Origin: an uncultured Planococcus sp.
GTDB lineage: Bacteria > Bacillota > Bacilli > Bacillales_A > Planococcaceae
Assembly: GCA_947502505.1 (NCBI GenBank)
Contig: CANNAE010000003.1
Span: forward strand, 124,001 to 188,000
Direction of reading: 5' to 3'
Length of the DNA: 64,000 bases
Of the stretch, positions 26,946 to 34,905 are shown piece by piece (position 1 is the stretch's first letter; each line of letters opens with the position of its first letter). The notes below the pieces were generated by a model, which worked only from the letters and a program-made list of their open reading frames with translations, was not told the origin of the DNA and searched no databases. A program made the position numbers and the translations under genes.

Positions 26946-28115
26946 ATGGATAAAACAGTATTGCTTTCAAATGTCACCATCGCCAATGCAGGAACGGAAA
27001 ACCGGGTGGCCGACCTTTTTGTACAAGGCGGCAAAATAAAAGAAATCGGGCAGAACCTATCGCAAAAAGCCGACCTCCGGATTGACGCAAGCGGGAAAAA
27101 TTGGGTAGTGCTGCCAGGCTTCATTGATGTCCATATTCACGGGTCTTCGGGCTTCGATACGATGGATGCGACGCCTGAGGCATTGGATGGCTTGGCGAGT
27201 TCGCTCCCGAAAGAAGGCACGACTAGTTTTCTGGCGACGACGATGACGCAATCGGATGAGGCGATTTCGAAAGCTTTGCAAAACGCCGGCGCTTTTCAGG
27301 CGAGTGAACAGCAAGCCGAGATGCTCGGCGTGCATTTAGAAGGCCCGTTCATTTCCCCGGAAATGGCAGGGGCGCAGCCGCCAGAACATATCATAGCCCC
27401 CGCGCTTTCTTTATTCGGCAAATGGCAGGAATTGAGCGGCAAGCGTATCAAGCAAGTCACTATCGCCCCTGAAGCAGAGGGCGCGATCGACTTTATCAGT
27501 GCGCTGGAACAGGATGGGGTCATTGCGTCCATCGGGCATTCGAATGCCAGCTTCGAAAAAGTCCAGGAAGCGATAGCAGCAGGCGCGAATCAAGTGACAC
27601 ATTTGTACAACCAGATGAGCCCGTTCCATCATAGAAGCCCGGGCGTGGTCGGGGCTGCTTTTCTGGAGGAAAGTTTGTCGGTAGAGCTGATTGCGGATTT
27701 TGTCCACAGCCACCAGCAATCGGTGCGCTTGGCATACGAACAAATCGGCGCAGACCGCTTATTGCTCATTACGGACGCCATGCGGGCAAAAGGGCTGGCA
27801 TCCGGAACGTATGATTTAGGCGGACAGGACGTACAGGTGAGTGAGCGGGATGCGCGCTTGCCAAACGGCTCACTCGCCGGCAGCATCCTGACGATGGAAA
27901 CGGCGGCGAAGAATGTCAAAGCAATCACCCATTGCACATGGGCTGAGCTTGCGGCGATGACTTCTGCCAATGCAGCGAGACAGCTCGGCCTCGAACATAA
28001 AGGCGTGATCGCGGCGGGGAAAGACGCAGATTTGGTCATATTAGACGACGAAGCGAATGTCCTGATGACGCTGTGCAGAGGCCATATCGCATACGCAAAG
28101 GAAGAGTTGCAATGA
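26946..28115 (+). CDS. nagA: N-acetylglucosamine-6-phosphate deacetylase
   Basis: A cytoplasmic amidohydrolase of 389 residues converting GlcNAc-6-P to glucosamine-6-P and acetate. Visible motifs: LPGFIDVHIHGSSGFDTMD with the HxH metal site, LGVHLEGPFISPEMAGAQP, IGHSNASF, THLYNQMSPFHHRSPG and LITDAMRAKGL with the catalytic Asp. AAGGAG lies 8 bases before ATG 26946. The stop overlaps the nagB start by four bases (ATGA), so translation is coupled. Confidence 0.95.
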   Translation: MDKTVLLSNVTIANAGTENRVADLFVQGGKIKEIGQNLSQKADLRIDASGKNWVVLPGFIDVHIHGSSGFDTMDATPEALDGLASSLPKEGTTSFLATTMTQSDEAISKALQNAGAFQASEQQAEMLGVHLEGPFISPEMAGAQPPEHIIAPALSLFGKWQELSGKRIKQVTIAPEAEGAIDFISALEQDGVIASIGHSNASFEKVQEAIAAGANQVTHLYNQMSPFHHRSPGVVGAAFLEESLSVELIADFVHSHQQSVRLAYEQIGADRLLLITDAMRAKGLASGTYDLGGQDVQVSERDARLPNGSLAGSILTMETAAKNVKAITHCTWAELAAMTSANAARQLGLEHKGVIAAGKDADLVILDDEANVLMTLCRGHIAYAKEELQ

Positions 28116-28852
28116 AAATAATTACAGTCGATAATTACAATGAAATGAGCAAGGCAGCCGCGCAATTGGTCGAGCAGCAAATTTTAGGGAACCGCGAAAC
28201 GGTCTTGGGGTTGGCTACGGGGTCTACGCCGCTCGGCCTTTATGAAAATATGATCGAAGGATATCAAAAGCGGGGAATTTCCTACCGCAATGTCCAGACA
28301 CTCAATTTGGATGAATACAGAGGCCTGGGCAAAACCCATCCGAACAGCTATTATACGTTCATGTGCGATAAGTTATTTAGCCAGTTGGATATCCCTTTAG
28401 CGAATGTCCATCTTCCTGACGGCACGACCCAACCGGTCGAAGCGGAATGCCGCCGCTATGAAGCCTTATTCGATCGGATCGGGCCGCCGCATCTGCAAAT
28501 ATTGGGCATGGGGACGAATGGGCATATCGGGTTTAATGAACCGGGAACTGCAGAACATAGCTTGACCCATTGTGTGGAACTCGATGAGTCGACGCGGGCG
28601 AACAACGCGCGGTTTTTCGAATCGGCGGATGCAGTGCCGACACATGCCATTACCTTAGGGATTGCCTCGATTTTAAAAAGCGGCAAAATTGTGTTGCTGG
28701 CCTCCGGCAAAAAAAAGGCCGAAGCCGTAAAAAGATTACTCGACCAAGAAATCAGCGAAGATTTTCCTGCTTCTTTTTTATGGAAGCATGAGGACGTGAC
28801 GCTCATTGTCGACCGGGATGCTTACCAATTGGCCCAACAAGAAAGGCGGTGA
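28112..28852 (+). CDS. nagB: Glucosamine-6-phosphate deaminase
   Basis: A cytoplasmic isomerase/deaminase of 246 residues making fructose-6-P and ammonia. Conserved blocks are LGLATGSTPLGLYE (phosphate loop), TLNLDEYRGLGKTHPNSYYTFM with the catalytic Asp, LGMGTNGHIGFNEPGT and THAITLGIASIL. Start ATG 28112 overlaps nagA; the stop overlaps the probable nagR start GTG. The product enters glycolysis. Confidence 0.95.
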   Translation: MKIITVDNYNEMSKAAAQLVEQQILGNRETVLGLATGSTPLGLYENMIEGYQKRGISYRNVQTLNLDEYRGLGKTHPNSYYTFMCDKLFSQLDIPLANVHLPDGTTQPVEAECRRYEALFDRIGPPHLQILGMGTNGHIGFNEPGTAEHSLTHCVELDESTRANNARFFESADAVPTHAITLGIASILKSGKIVLLASGKKKAEAVKRLLDQEISEDFPASFLWKHEDVTLIVDRDAYQLAQQERR

Positions 28853-29580
28853 ATCTTTTGCTAGACAAGCAATCACGGATACCGATGTATATACAAATTG
28901 AAGAAGAACTGAAGCGCCGCATGGAGCGGGGCGAGTTTCCTGTCGGGGCCGCCATTCCATCTGAGCGCGAATTGACGGAGCTTTTCAATGTCAGCCGCAT
29001 GACCGTCCGCCAGTCCATTACCAATTTGGTGAACGACGGATTGCTGTACCGCGAAAAAGGACGGGGCACATTTGTCGCTTCGCCGAAAGTGGAACAGCCG
29101 CTGATCGGCATGACGAGCTTTACCGAGGACATGCAGTCACGCGGCATGGTGCCGGGCAATAAATTGATTCGGTTCGAAAAAATCACGCCCAGTCCGGATA
29201 TTGCCAAAGAGCTCCAGTTGGACAGTGATGAACAAGTTTTTTATGTAGAAAGAATCCGTTATGCAGACGAAAAGCCGATGGCGCTGGAGAAAACCTATCT
29301 TCCGGCCAAGCTTTTTCCGCATCTCAGCAAGGAATCGTTAAAGGGTTCTTTGTATTTATTGATTGAGCAAGAGCAGCAATTAATGATCAGCCATGCAAGC
29401 CAGCGCATGGAAGCGGCACTCGTTAAGCCAGAGGATGCGGAACTGCTCCAAATCCATGTCCCGTCTGCCATCCTGCTCATAGAAAGAGCCAGTTACCTGA
29501 CGAATGGGCAGCCATTTGAAGTCGTCCGCAGCATCTACCGGGCAGACCGCTATAAATTCATTTCCGAAATTCAGCGTTAA
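28849..29580 (+). CDS. nagR: GntR/HutC-family repressor NagR (YvoA-like)
   Basis: A 243-residue transcription factor. The N-terminal winged helix (about 1-72) has IPMYIQIEEELKRRMERGEF, PSERELTELFNVSRMTVRQS and YREKGRGTFVA. The UTRA effector domain follows, with LIGMTSFTEDM and AKELQLDSDEQVFYVERIR. It matches NagR, which binds dre sites and is released by glucosamine-6-P or GlcNAc-6-P. A dre site overlaps the nagE promoter, so it probably controls its own operon. GTG 28849 overlaps nagB by four bases; TTG 28858 is an alternative start with a better ribosome-site distance. Confidence 0.93.
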   Translation: MNLLLDKQSRIPMYIQIEEELKRRMERGEFPVGAAIPSERELTELFNVSRMTVRQSITNLVNDGLLYREKGRGTFVASPKVEQPLIGMTSFTEDMQSRGMVPGNKLIRFEKITPSPDIAKELQLDSDEQVFYVERIRYADEKPMALEKTYLPAKLFPHLSKESLKGSLYLLIEQEQQLMISHASQRMEAALVKPEDAELLQIHVPSAILLIERASYLTNGQPFEVVRSIYRADRYKFISEIQR

Positions 29581-29669
29581 GGAATTGGAAGCCCGCGGAA
29601 CCGAAATCGCATAATTCATTTGAAGAAACCGATATACCGGCTATTTGAATAAGCAGGGAGCTGAAATGA

Positions 29670-30404
29670 ATGTTAACTGCATACTTTGAAAAAATACAAG
29701 AACAGCTCCAAAAGATTGAGGCGAGTGAAAAAGAGAATATGGCACAAGCGGCCAGAAAAGTGGCCGAAGCCATCAAGCAAGGCAGCATCGTCCATTTGTT
29801 CGGCTGTGGGCATTCGCATATCCTGACAGAAGAAGTCTTTTTCCGTGCGGGCGGATTGGTGCCCATCAACCCGATCTTGATCGAACCGCTGATGCTCCAT
29901 GAAGGCGCCGTCCAGTCCTCGCAATTGGAGCGGCAGCCGGATTACGCCGCGAGCTTTCTAGCGGAACAGGATTTCCGTCCTGGAGACATCCTCATCGTCC
30001 TATCCACTTCTGGGCGCAATCCGGTACCGGTGGATGTGGCCAGCCATGCACGCGGCAAAGGCGTGTTTGTGATTGGGCTGACCTCACTCGACTATTCACG
30101 AAGCCAAGCTTCCCGCCATAGCAGCGGCAAGCATTTATACAACTCTGTCGACCTGGTCATAGACAATCATTCCGTCGCCGGAGACGCGGTCCTTTCATAT
30201 GACAAAGTGAAGGTTCCGTTCGGGCCTACATCAACTGTGGTGGGGGCCGCAATTTTGAATGCCCTTTTCGCTGAAGCGATTACGAGAATGGCAGACGAAG
30301 GATTCGAACCGCCAGTGTTTTTAAGCGGCAATATTGATGGTTCGGATGACCACAATCACCGTCTTGTGGAGAAATACCGCGAGCGGATTCCTTTATTGTC
30401 GTGA
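29670..30404 (+). CDS. SIS-domain sugar phosphate-binding protein (UPF0309-like)
   Basis: A 244-residue cytoplasmic protein with a SIS domain. HLFGCGHSHILTEEVFFRAGG and VLSTSGRNPVPVDVA carry the phosphosugar-binding Ser-Thr loops, and FGPTSTVVGAAILNALF matches the UPF0309 group. SIS proteins bind or isomerise phosphosugars; the reaction here is unknown. It lies 89 bases behind nagR on the same strand, so it may be the fifth nag operon gene, acting on GlcNAc-6-P, MurNAc-6-P or GlcN-6-P. GGGAGCTGAA precedes ATG 29670. Repeat element 10 starts four bases past the stop. Confidence 0.85.
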   Translation: MLTAYFEKIQEQLQKIEASEKENMAQAARKVAEAIKQGSIVHLFGCGHSHILTEEVFFRAGGLVPINPILIEPLMLHEGAVQSSQLERQPDYAASFLAEQDFRPGDILIVLSTSGRNPVPVDVASHARGKGVFVIGLTSLDYSRSQASRHSSGKHLYNSVDLVIDNHSVAGDAVLSYDKVKVPFGPTSTVVGAAILNALFAEAITRMADEGFEPPVFLSGNIDGSDDHNHRLVEKYRERIPLLS

Positions 30405-30408
30405 TAAC

Positions 30409-30494
30409 GTCCCTGTGCACGGCACAATTCGCCAAGCAGAAATGTTGGTGTTGCTGGGTTTTCTGCTGCTTGCGTCCCTGTGCAAGACACAATT
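30409..30494 (+). repeat. Paired 21-bp repeat element 10 (65-bp class)
   Basis: Direct arms at 30409-30429 (triplet ACG, GCACAATT) and 30474-30494 (AAG), 65 bp apart. It follows the SIS gene stop by four bases; no separate terminator is seen. Confidence 0.92.
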
Positions 30495-30691
30495 CAACAG
30501 CTATCCAGAAGCAGGAATAGGCGGCATCAAAGTGGAAGTAAAGAAGCGACGGCAAGATAGCGAGTTGGATGGAATTTCATCACCTGCTGGCCATTAAAAT
30601 TTCTAAAGTCCATCCTAAGGGAACCATGCAAGCTGCCGACAACGATGCTTGAGGAAGACATGGCCATTTTGTAGAAAAGGGGAGAAGACAC

Positions 30692-31660
30692 ATGAAAGCG
30701 ATGGTCTGCACGCGTTATGGAACTCCGGATAGGCTAGAGCTGCAAGAACTTGAAAAGCCGCTGCCCAAAGCCAACGAAATCAGCATCAAAGTCCAGGCGT
30801 CTACCGTCACAGCAGGGGATTGCGAAATGCGCAGCTTTACCTTCCCGAGGTATTTACGTTTGCCGATGCGTCTATTGTTCGGCGCACGCAAGCCGAGAAT
30901 GAAAGTGTTGGGACAGGAATTTGCCGGGGTGGTGGAGGCTGTTGGGGAAAGCCAGAAACGCTTCAAAAATGGCGACCGTGTAGTCGGTTCGACCGGCATG
31001 AAGCTCGGGGCGAACGCCGAGTATGTGTGTTTGCCGGAGTGTTATGCGATCGTTCCCATACCGGACGGGCTTGATTATGAGCAAGCCGCCACGATTCCGA
31101 CAGGCGGAATGAATGCCTTGTTTTTTCTTCGGAAAGCCAATATCCAAGCCGGTCAGAAAGTATTGATTATTGGGGCGGGCGGCAGCATCGGCACAATCGC
31201 CGTCCAGCTGGCGAAACACGAAGGGGCAGAAGTGACAGCGATCGACCATCAGGAAAAATTGGACATGCTTTTATCGGTCGGGGCGGATAAAGTCATTGAT
31301 TACCAACGGGAAAATTTTACGGCGAATGGCGAAACTTACGACGTCATTTTCGACATCGTCGGGAAAAACACGTTTTCGCAAGCCATGGGTTCATTGAAAT
31401 CAACAGGCATTTACCTGATCGGCAACCCGAGCCTTGGCAAAATCCTGCAGAGATTCGGCGGGAGAAGAAAAGGCGCGGGCAGGGTGTATGTAGGCGTAGC
31501 GGATTACAAAGCCGATGATTTGCGTTATCTAGTCGATTTGTTTGCACAAGGAAAGATGAGAACGGTCATTGATCGCACGTATCCACTTGAAGAGCTAGCC
31601 CAGGCACATCATTATGTAGAGAGCGGGATGAAGAAAGGGAATGTGGTTATGGTGCATTGA
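30692..31660 (+). CDS. Zinc-free MDR oxidoreductase (quinone reductase-like)
   Basis: A 322-residue NAD(P)H-dependent enzyme of the medium-chain family. The N-terminal GroES-like domain (KVLGQEFAGVVEAVG, FKNGDRVVGST) lacks the catalytic and structural zinc ligands. The Rossmann part has VLIIGAGGSIGTIAVQLAKHEGAEV. This matches YhfP/quinone-oxidoreductase-like proteins. Substrate unknown. GGGGAGAAGACAC precedes ATG. The gene stands alone; a repeat starts four bases past its stop. Confidence 0.87.
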   Translation: MKAMVCTRYGTPDRLELQELEKPLPKANEISIKVQASTVTAGDCEMRSFTFPRYLRLPMRLLFGARKPRMKVLGQEFAGVVEAVGESQKRFKNGDRVVGSTGMKLGANAEYVCLPECYAIVPIPDGLDYEQAATIPTGGMNALFFLRKANIQAGQKVLIIGAGGSIGTIAVQLAKHEGAEVTAIDHQEKLDMLLSVGADKVIDYQRENFTANGETYDVIFDIVGKNTFSQAMGSLKSTGIYLIGNPSLGKILQRFGGRRKGAGRVYVGVADYKADDLRYLVDLFAQGKMRTVIDRTYPLEELAQAHHYVESGMKKGNVVMVH

Positions 31661-31664
31661 TTGC

Positions 31665-31762
31665 GTCCCTGTGCAAGACACAATTCAACGAGCGCTAAAT
31701 GTTGCTACGACAGCGTTTGTCTATCGGTTAGGTATCAGAATGTCCCTGTGTAAGACACAATA
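31665..31762 (+). repeat. Paired 21-bp repeat element 11 (77-bp spacing, degenerate)
   Basis: Direct arms at 31665-31685 (triplet AAG) and 31742-31762 (TGTGTAAG and ACACAATA, two changes), 77 bp apart. This is the only member with this spacing. Confidence 0.82.
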
Positions 31763-31885
31763 AGACGGAAATCTTGTTGGAGAACATTCGAAAAATTATG
31801 GTGATTAGCGTTTCGCCAACGCATTAAGAGCATTGTTGACCAGCTACGGCCATGATTCGATGGGGCTTTTAAACATGGTTGAAAC

Positions 31886-31940
31886 ACAAAAAGCATGGAG
31901 CCTTCTCTTATTCTCTAAGGGAAGGCTCCATGCTTTTTGT
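31886..31940. terminator. Long bidirectional terminator hairpin
   Basis: ACAAAAAGCATGGAGCCTTC (31886-31905) is perfectly complementary to 31921-31940 across a 15-base loop. A and T runs on both sides serve the convergent genes. Confidence 0.92.
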
Positions 31941-31945
31941 AGTTG

Positions 31946-32053
31946 AATTGTGTGGCGCACAGGGACGAGCGCCAACAAAAGTAAAGTGAAAATGCAGTCA
32001 TAACAACATTTCCAGCTATTTTTGAAGGATGGAATTGTGCCGTGCACAGGGAC
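31946..32053 (-). repeat. Paired 21-bp repeat element 12 (87-bp spacing, minus strand)
   Basis: Minus-strand arms at 32033-32053 (triplet ACG, GCACAATT) and 31946-31966 (GCC), 87 bp apart. It ends two bases from the stop of the minus-strand protease gene. Confidence 0.92.
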
Positions 32054-32055
32054 AA

Positions 32056-32547
32056 CTACACAGCCTTGCCTCGGATATTATGATAGATGCGCAAACCATC
32101 GGATGGATAGCCCGCCAATGCGCCGGCGAAACCAGGATAGGTAACGGGGATCACGCTCGTGAGAAATAGGCAGAAATTGACCGCAGCAAACGGAGAGGCA
32201 TATTGAAAGCTTTCGGCAAGGCCAATGGATGCGCTATAAGCTATTGTGACGGCAATAAGGGAAAACACTGGGCCGCCAGCATCGACTACGAGTCTCTGTG
32301 TGTTTGATAAGGGAGGGATGTTTTTGTAGTTGGAAATAAAACAGAAGCCTGAAAATCCCCATCCAATATAAAAATGAATCTTGCCAATGCTGAATGCCAG
32401 TTTATTTTCTTTACGTGGAGTGCCGAGAAAAATGTTCGCCTCGCCAGATTTTGTCGATAAGACGATCGGTAAAGCATGCCCCAGTTCATGGATCATGATG
32501 GAAGTGGGCAATAAAATGAAAAAGATAACGAATAACTCGATAATCAA
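32056..32547 (-). CDS. Small M50-like (site-2 protease family) membrane metalloprotease
   Basis: A hydrophobic protein of about 163 residues from a TTG at 32545-32547, which follows GAGGAG by 8 bases. The frame is open to 32649, but no ribosome site supports that start. It has FFILLPTSIMIHELGHALPIV with zinc motif HELGH inside a membrane segment, then VVDAGGPVFSLIAVTIAYSAS and a C-terminal SDGLRI in place of the usual NPxDG third ligand motif. This order fits S2P/M50 proteases, but the protein is short (four or so segments) and has no PDZ domain. Substrate unknown; no sigma or anti-sigma gene adjoins. Confidence 0.75.
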   Translation of the reverse strand: MIIELFVIFFILLPTSIMIHELGHALPIVLSTKSGEANIFLGTPRKENKLAFSIGKIHFYIGWGFSGFCFISNYKNIPPLSNTQRLVVDAGGPVFSLIAVTIAYSASIGLAESFQYASPFAAVNFCLFLTSVIPVTYPGFAGALAGYPSDGLRIYHNIRGKAV

Positions 32548-32650
32548 ATAGCATTCTCCTCTGCAAAACCCAAATATATTGATAGTCAATTCATTTGTCA
32601 TAATAGTATAAATAAATGAAATAAAAGTCAATTTAACTTTTATTTCCAAT

Positions 32651-32703
32651 CACAAAAATGAAGGCAGCTCCTGGAAACGTCCGGGAGCTGCCTTCATTTT
32701 TGT
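32651..32703. terminator. Bidirectional terminator hairpin
   Basis: CACAAAAATGAAGGCAGCTCC pairs with GGAGCTGCCTTCATTTTTGTG around a 12-base loop. It closes the adenine deaminase transcript on the minus strand. Confidence 0.92.
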
Positions 32704-32708
32704 GCTTG

Positions 32709-32816
32709 AATTGTGTCTTGCACAGGGACAAAACCAATAACGCCCAACACCACAATTCCATCACACCAACATTCTGGAGTGATTGTCGGCTTTGGAATTG
32801 TGTGGTGCACAGGGAC
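32709..32816 (-). repeat. Paired 21-bp repeat element 13 (87-bp spacing, minus strand)
   Basis: Minus-strand arms at 32796-32816 (triplet ACC) and 32709-32729 (AAG), 87 bp apart, between the ade stop and its terminator. Confidence 0.92.
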
Positions 32817-32828
32817 GAAGTTCAAGTT

Positions 32829-34562
32829 CTACCCCTCCCGAACGACTACTTCAATATGCCGGAAACTGGCGACATCGAACAAACCGCGGTCGGTCAGTTT
32901 TAGGTGGGGGATGACCGGCAGCGATAGGAATGACAAGGTCAGGAATGCGTTGAAATGGGTCGGGGCGCCGATCTGCAAAAGGCTTTTATCGATTGCCTTA
33001 AGCTGGTCATAGACGGCGCTGAATGGTTCGCTGGACATCAATCCGGCAATTGGCAGCGGCAGGCTTGCCAGGATTTGTCCGTTTTGGACGACAGCGAGTC
33101 CGCCTTGCAGTTGGTGAAGGGCATCGATGGCTAGGAGCATGTCTTCGTCATTCGTCCCGACCACAATCACGTTATGGGAATCGTGCGCTACGGTGGTGGC
33201 GATGGCGCCGTTTTGAAGGCCAAGCCCTTTGACGATGCCGAGGCCGATATTGCCGGTTGCCCGGTGGCGTTCGATGACGGCGATTTTCAAATGGCCACTC
33301 GCGGCGTCTGAAACAAAATTTCCGCCGGCAACGGGTACGTCTTCGATAAGATGCTCGGTGATCAATTTGTTCGGGTTGATGCCGATGACATGCGCGCTCG
33401 TGCTGGTGCCCATCGGAATTTGCAGATCTGCCAGAGACAGTTCGGGCAAGCGCACCGTATCGCGGACTGCTGCTGTTTCGCTCGCTTCTCGCACAGCCCC
33501 GGCGTAGCGGCCGTCTTTTGCTGCCAACTGCCCGCCTTTATAAACTTCGGCAATCGTGAATGCTTCCAAATTATCGAGCAGCACGAAATCCGCATCGTAG
33601 CCTGGGGCAATGGCGCCTTTTCGATGCAAGCCGAAGCATTGGGCGGCGTTGAGGCTCGCCATCGAAATGGCCGTGATCGGGTTGATGCCATGGCGAATCG
33701 CTGTCCGGACATTGTAATCGACGCTGCCTTCATCGATTAAATCATCAAGATGCTTATCATCTGTGCAGAATAAACAGCGCTGCGCATTTTGTTCAGTGAC
33801 GCCTTCAAGAAGCGCCTGCAAATCTTTTGCGACCGAACCTTCACGCAGCATGACGTAAAGCCCGCGTTCAAGGCGCATCGCCATTTCTTCTTTTGTTACG
33901 CATTCGTGGTCCGTCAAAATGCCAGCGGTGCCATATACATTAATGTCGTTAGCGGTGAGTCCTGCTGCATGCCCGTCAATTTGCCGACTTAGCAAGAGCT
34001 TATCAAGCATTGCGGCGTCTCCGCTTAGCACAGCAGGAAAATCCATCACTTCCGCCAAGCCAAGCACTTGATCGCGCCCGACAAAGAGGTGTAAATCGCC
34101 AGCGGATAACTGGGCACCGGCGTTCTCGAAAGGCGTCGCGGGAACACAGGACGGCAGCATCATTTTAATATCAAGCAAGGCCGACGCTGCATCTTTCAGC
34201 ATGAACTCAAGCCCTGACACTCCGCTGACATTGGCAATTTCATGCGGGTCGGTGATGACGGTCGTCACGCCATGCGGCAAGACGATTTGCGAAAATTGCT
34301 GGGGCGTCACCATCGATGATTCGATATGGACATGGGCATCGATCAAGCCAGGCGCAATGAACTTGCCTTTCGCATCGATTTCCTCAATGCCTTCATACTC
34401 GCCGATGCCGACGATCACGCCGTCGCACACCGCGACATCTCCGGTCGTCAAGGTTTTGGTGAAGACATTGACAATCGACGCATGGCGGATGACAAGGTCT
34501 GCTTTGATCTCTTTATTGGCAGTGGCAATCCTGTTTTTCAGTTGGGCTTTTGTCATGGGCAA
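32829..34562 (-). CDS. ade: Adenine deaminase
   Basis: A cytoplasmic amidohydrolase of about 577 residues turning adenine into hypoxanthine and ammonia in purine salvage. Conserved elements: GLIDAHVHIESSMVTP (metal site), GVTTVITDPHEIANVSG, DGHAAGLTANDINVYGTAGILTDHECV, FCTDDKHLDDLIDEGSVD and a C-terminal VAHDSHNVIVVGTNDEDM. Length matches B. subtilis AdeC. The TTG at 34562 is chosen because AAAGGAG lies 5 bases upstream; the ATG at 34556 is 11 bases from that site and equally credible. No purine genes are adjacent. Confidence 0.94.
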   Translation of the reverse strand: MPMTKAQLKNRIATANKEIKADLVIRHASIVNVFTKTLTTGDVAVCDGVIVGIGEYEGIEEIDAKGKFIAPGLIDAHVHIESSMVTPQQFSQIVLPHGVTTVITDPHEIANVSGVSGLEFMLKDAASALLDIKMMLPSCVPATPFENAGAQLSAGDLHLFVGRDQVLGLAEVMDFPAVLSGDAAMLDKLLLSRQIDGHAAGLTANDINVYGTAGILTDHECVTKEEMAMRLERGLYVMLREGSVAKDLQALLEGVTEQNAQRCLFCTDDKHLDDLIDEGSVDYNVRTAIRHGINPITAISMASLNAAQCFGLHRKGAIAPGYDADFVLLDNLEAFTIAEVYKGGQLAAKDGRYAGAVREASETAAVRDTVRLPELSLADLQIPMGTSTSAHVIGINPNKLITEHLIEDVPVAGGNFVSDAASGHLKIAVIERHRATGNIGLGIVKGLGLQNGAIATTVAHDSHNVIVVGTNDEDMLLAIDALHQLQGGLAVVQNGQILASLPLPIAGLMSSEPFSAVYDQLKAIDKSLLQIGAPTHFNAFLTLSFLSLPVIPHLKLTDRGLFDVASFRHIEVVVREG

Positions 34563-34627
34563 GCACGCTCCTTTGCCAGATTGAGTGGGGCTTGGATACA
34601 TAGTTTTGCTCTATTCTACAGTGTAAT

Positions 34628-34713
34628 GTCCCTGTGTACCACACAATTCGAACGACATAAACCACGCCAACAGTAAAAGGCATTCCGAAAAAGTCCCTGT
34701 GTAGCACACAATT
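34628..34713 (+). repeat. Paired 21-bp repeat element 14 (65-bp class), left bracket of the galactoside locus
   Basis: Direct arms at 34628-34648 (TGTGT then ACC) and 34693-34713 (AGC), 65 bp apart. Its spacer (CGAACGACATAA, GCCAACAGTAAAAGGC) is 93% identical over 86 bp to element 15 at 55602 but unlike all other members. It lies between divergent ade and the response regulator gene. Confidence 0.92.
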
Positions 34714-34905
34714 CAGTGAGACGTAAATATCCGATCTTGAGACAAAACCTGGGAACTATCCCAATTTGCCGAAAAGGTGGTAACATATCAACAAGAAAAG
34801 GAAAGCGAAGAATTGCCAAGGAATGTGTGAATGGGCGTGCCAATCAAAAAGAGCTGGGGGATGGGCTCGATTGTGCTGTCAGGTTTCGAAATAGGGGGTA
34901 AAACT

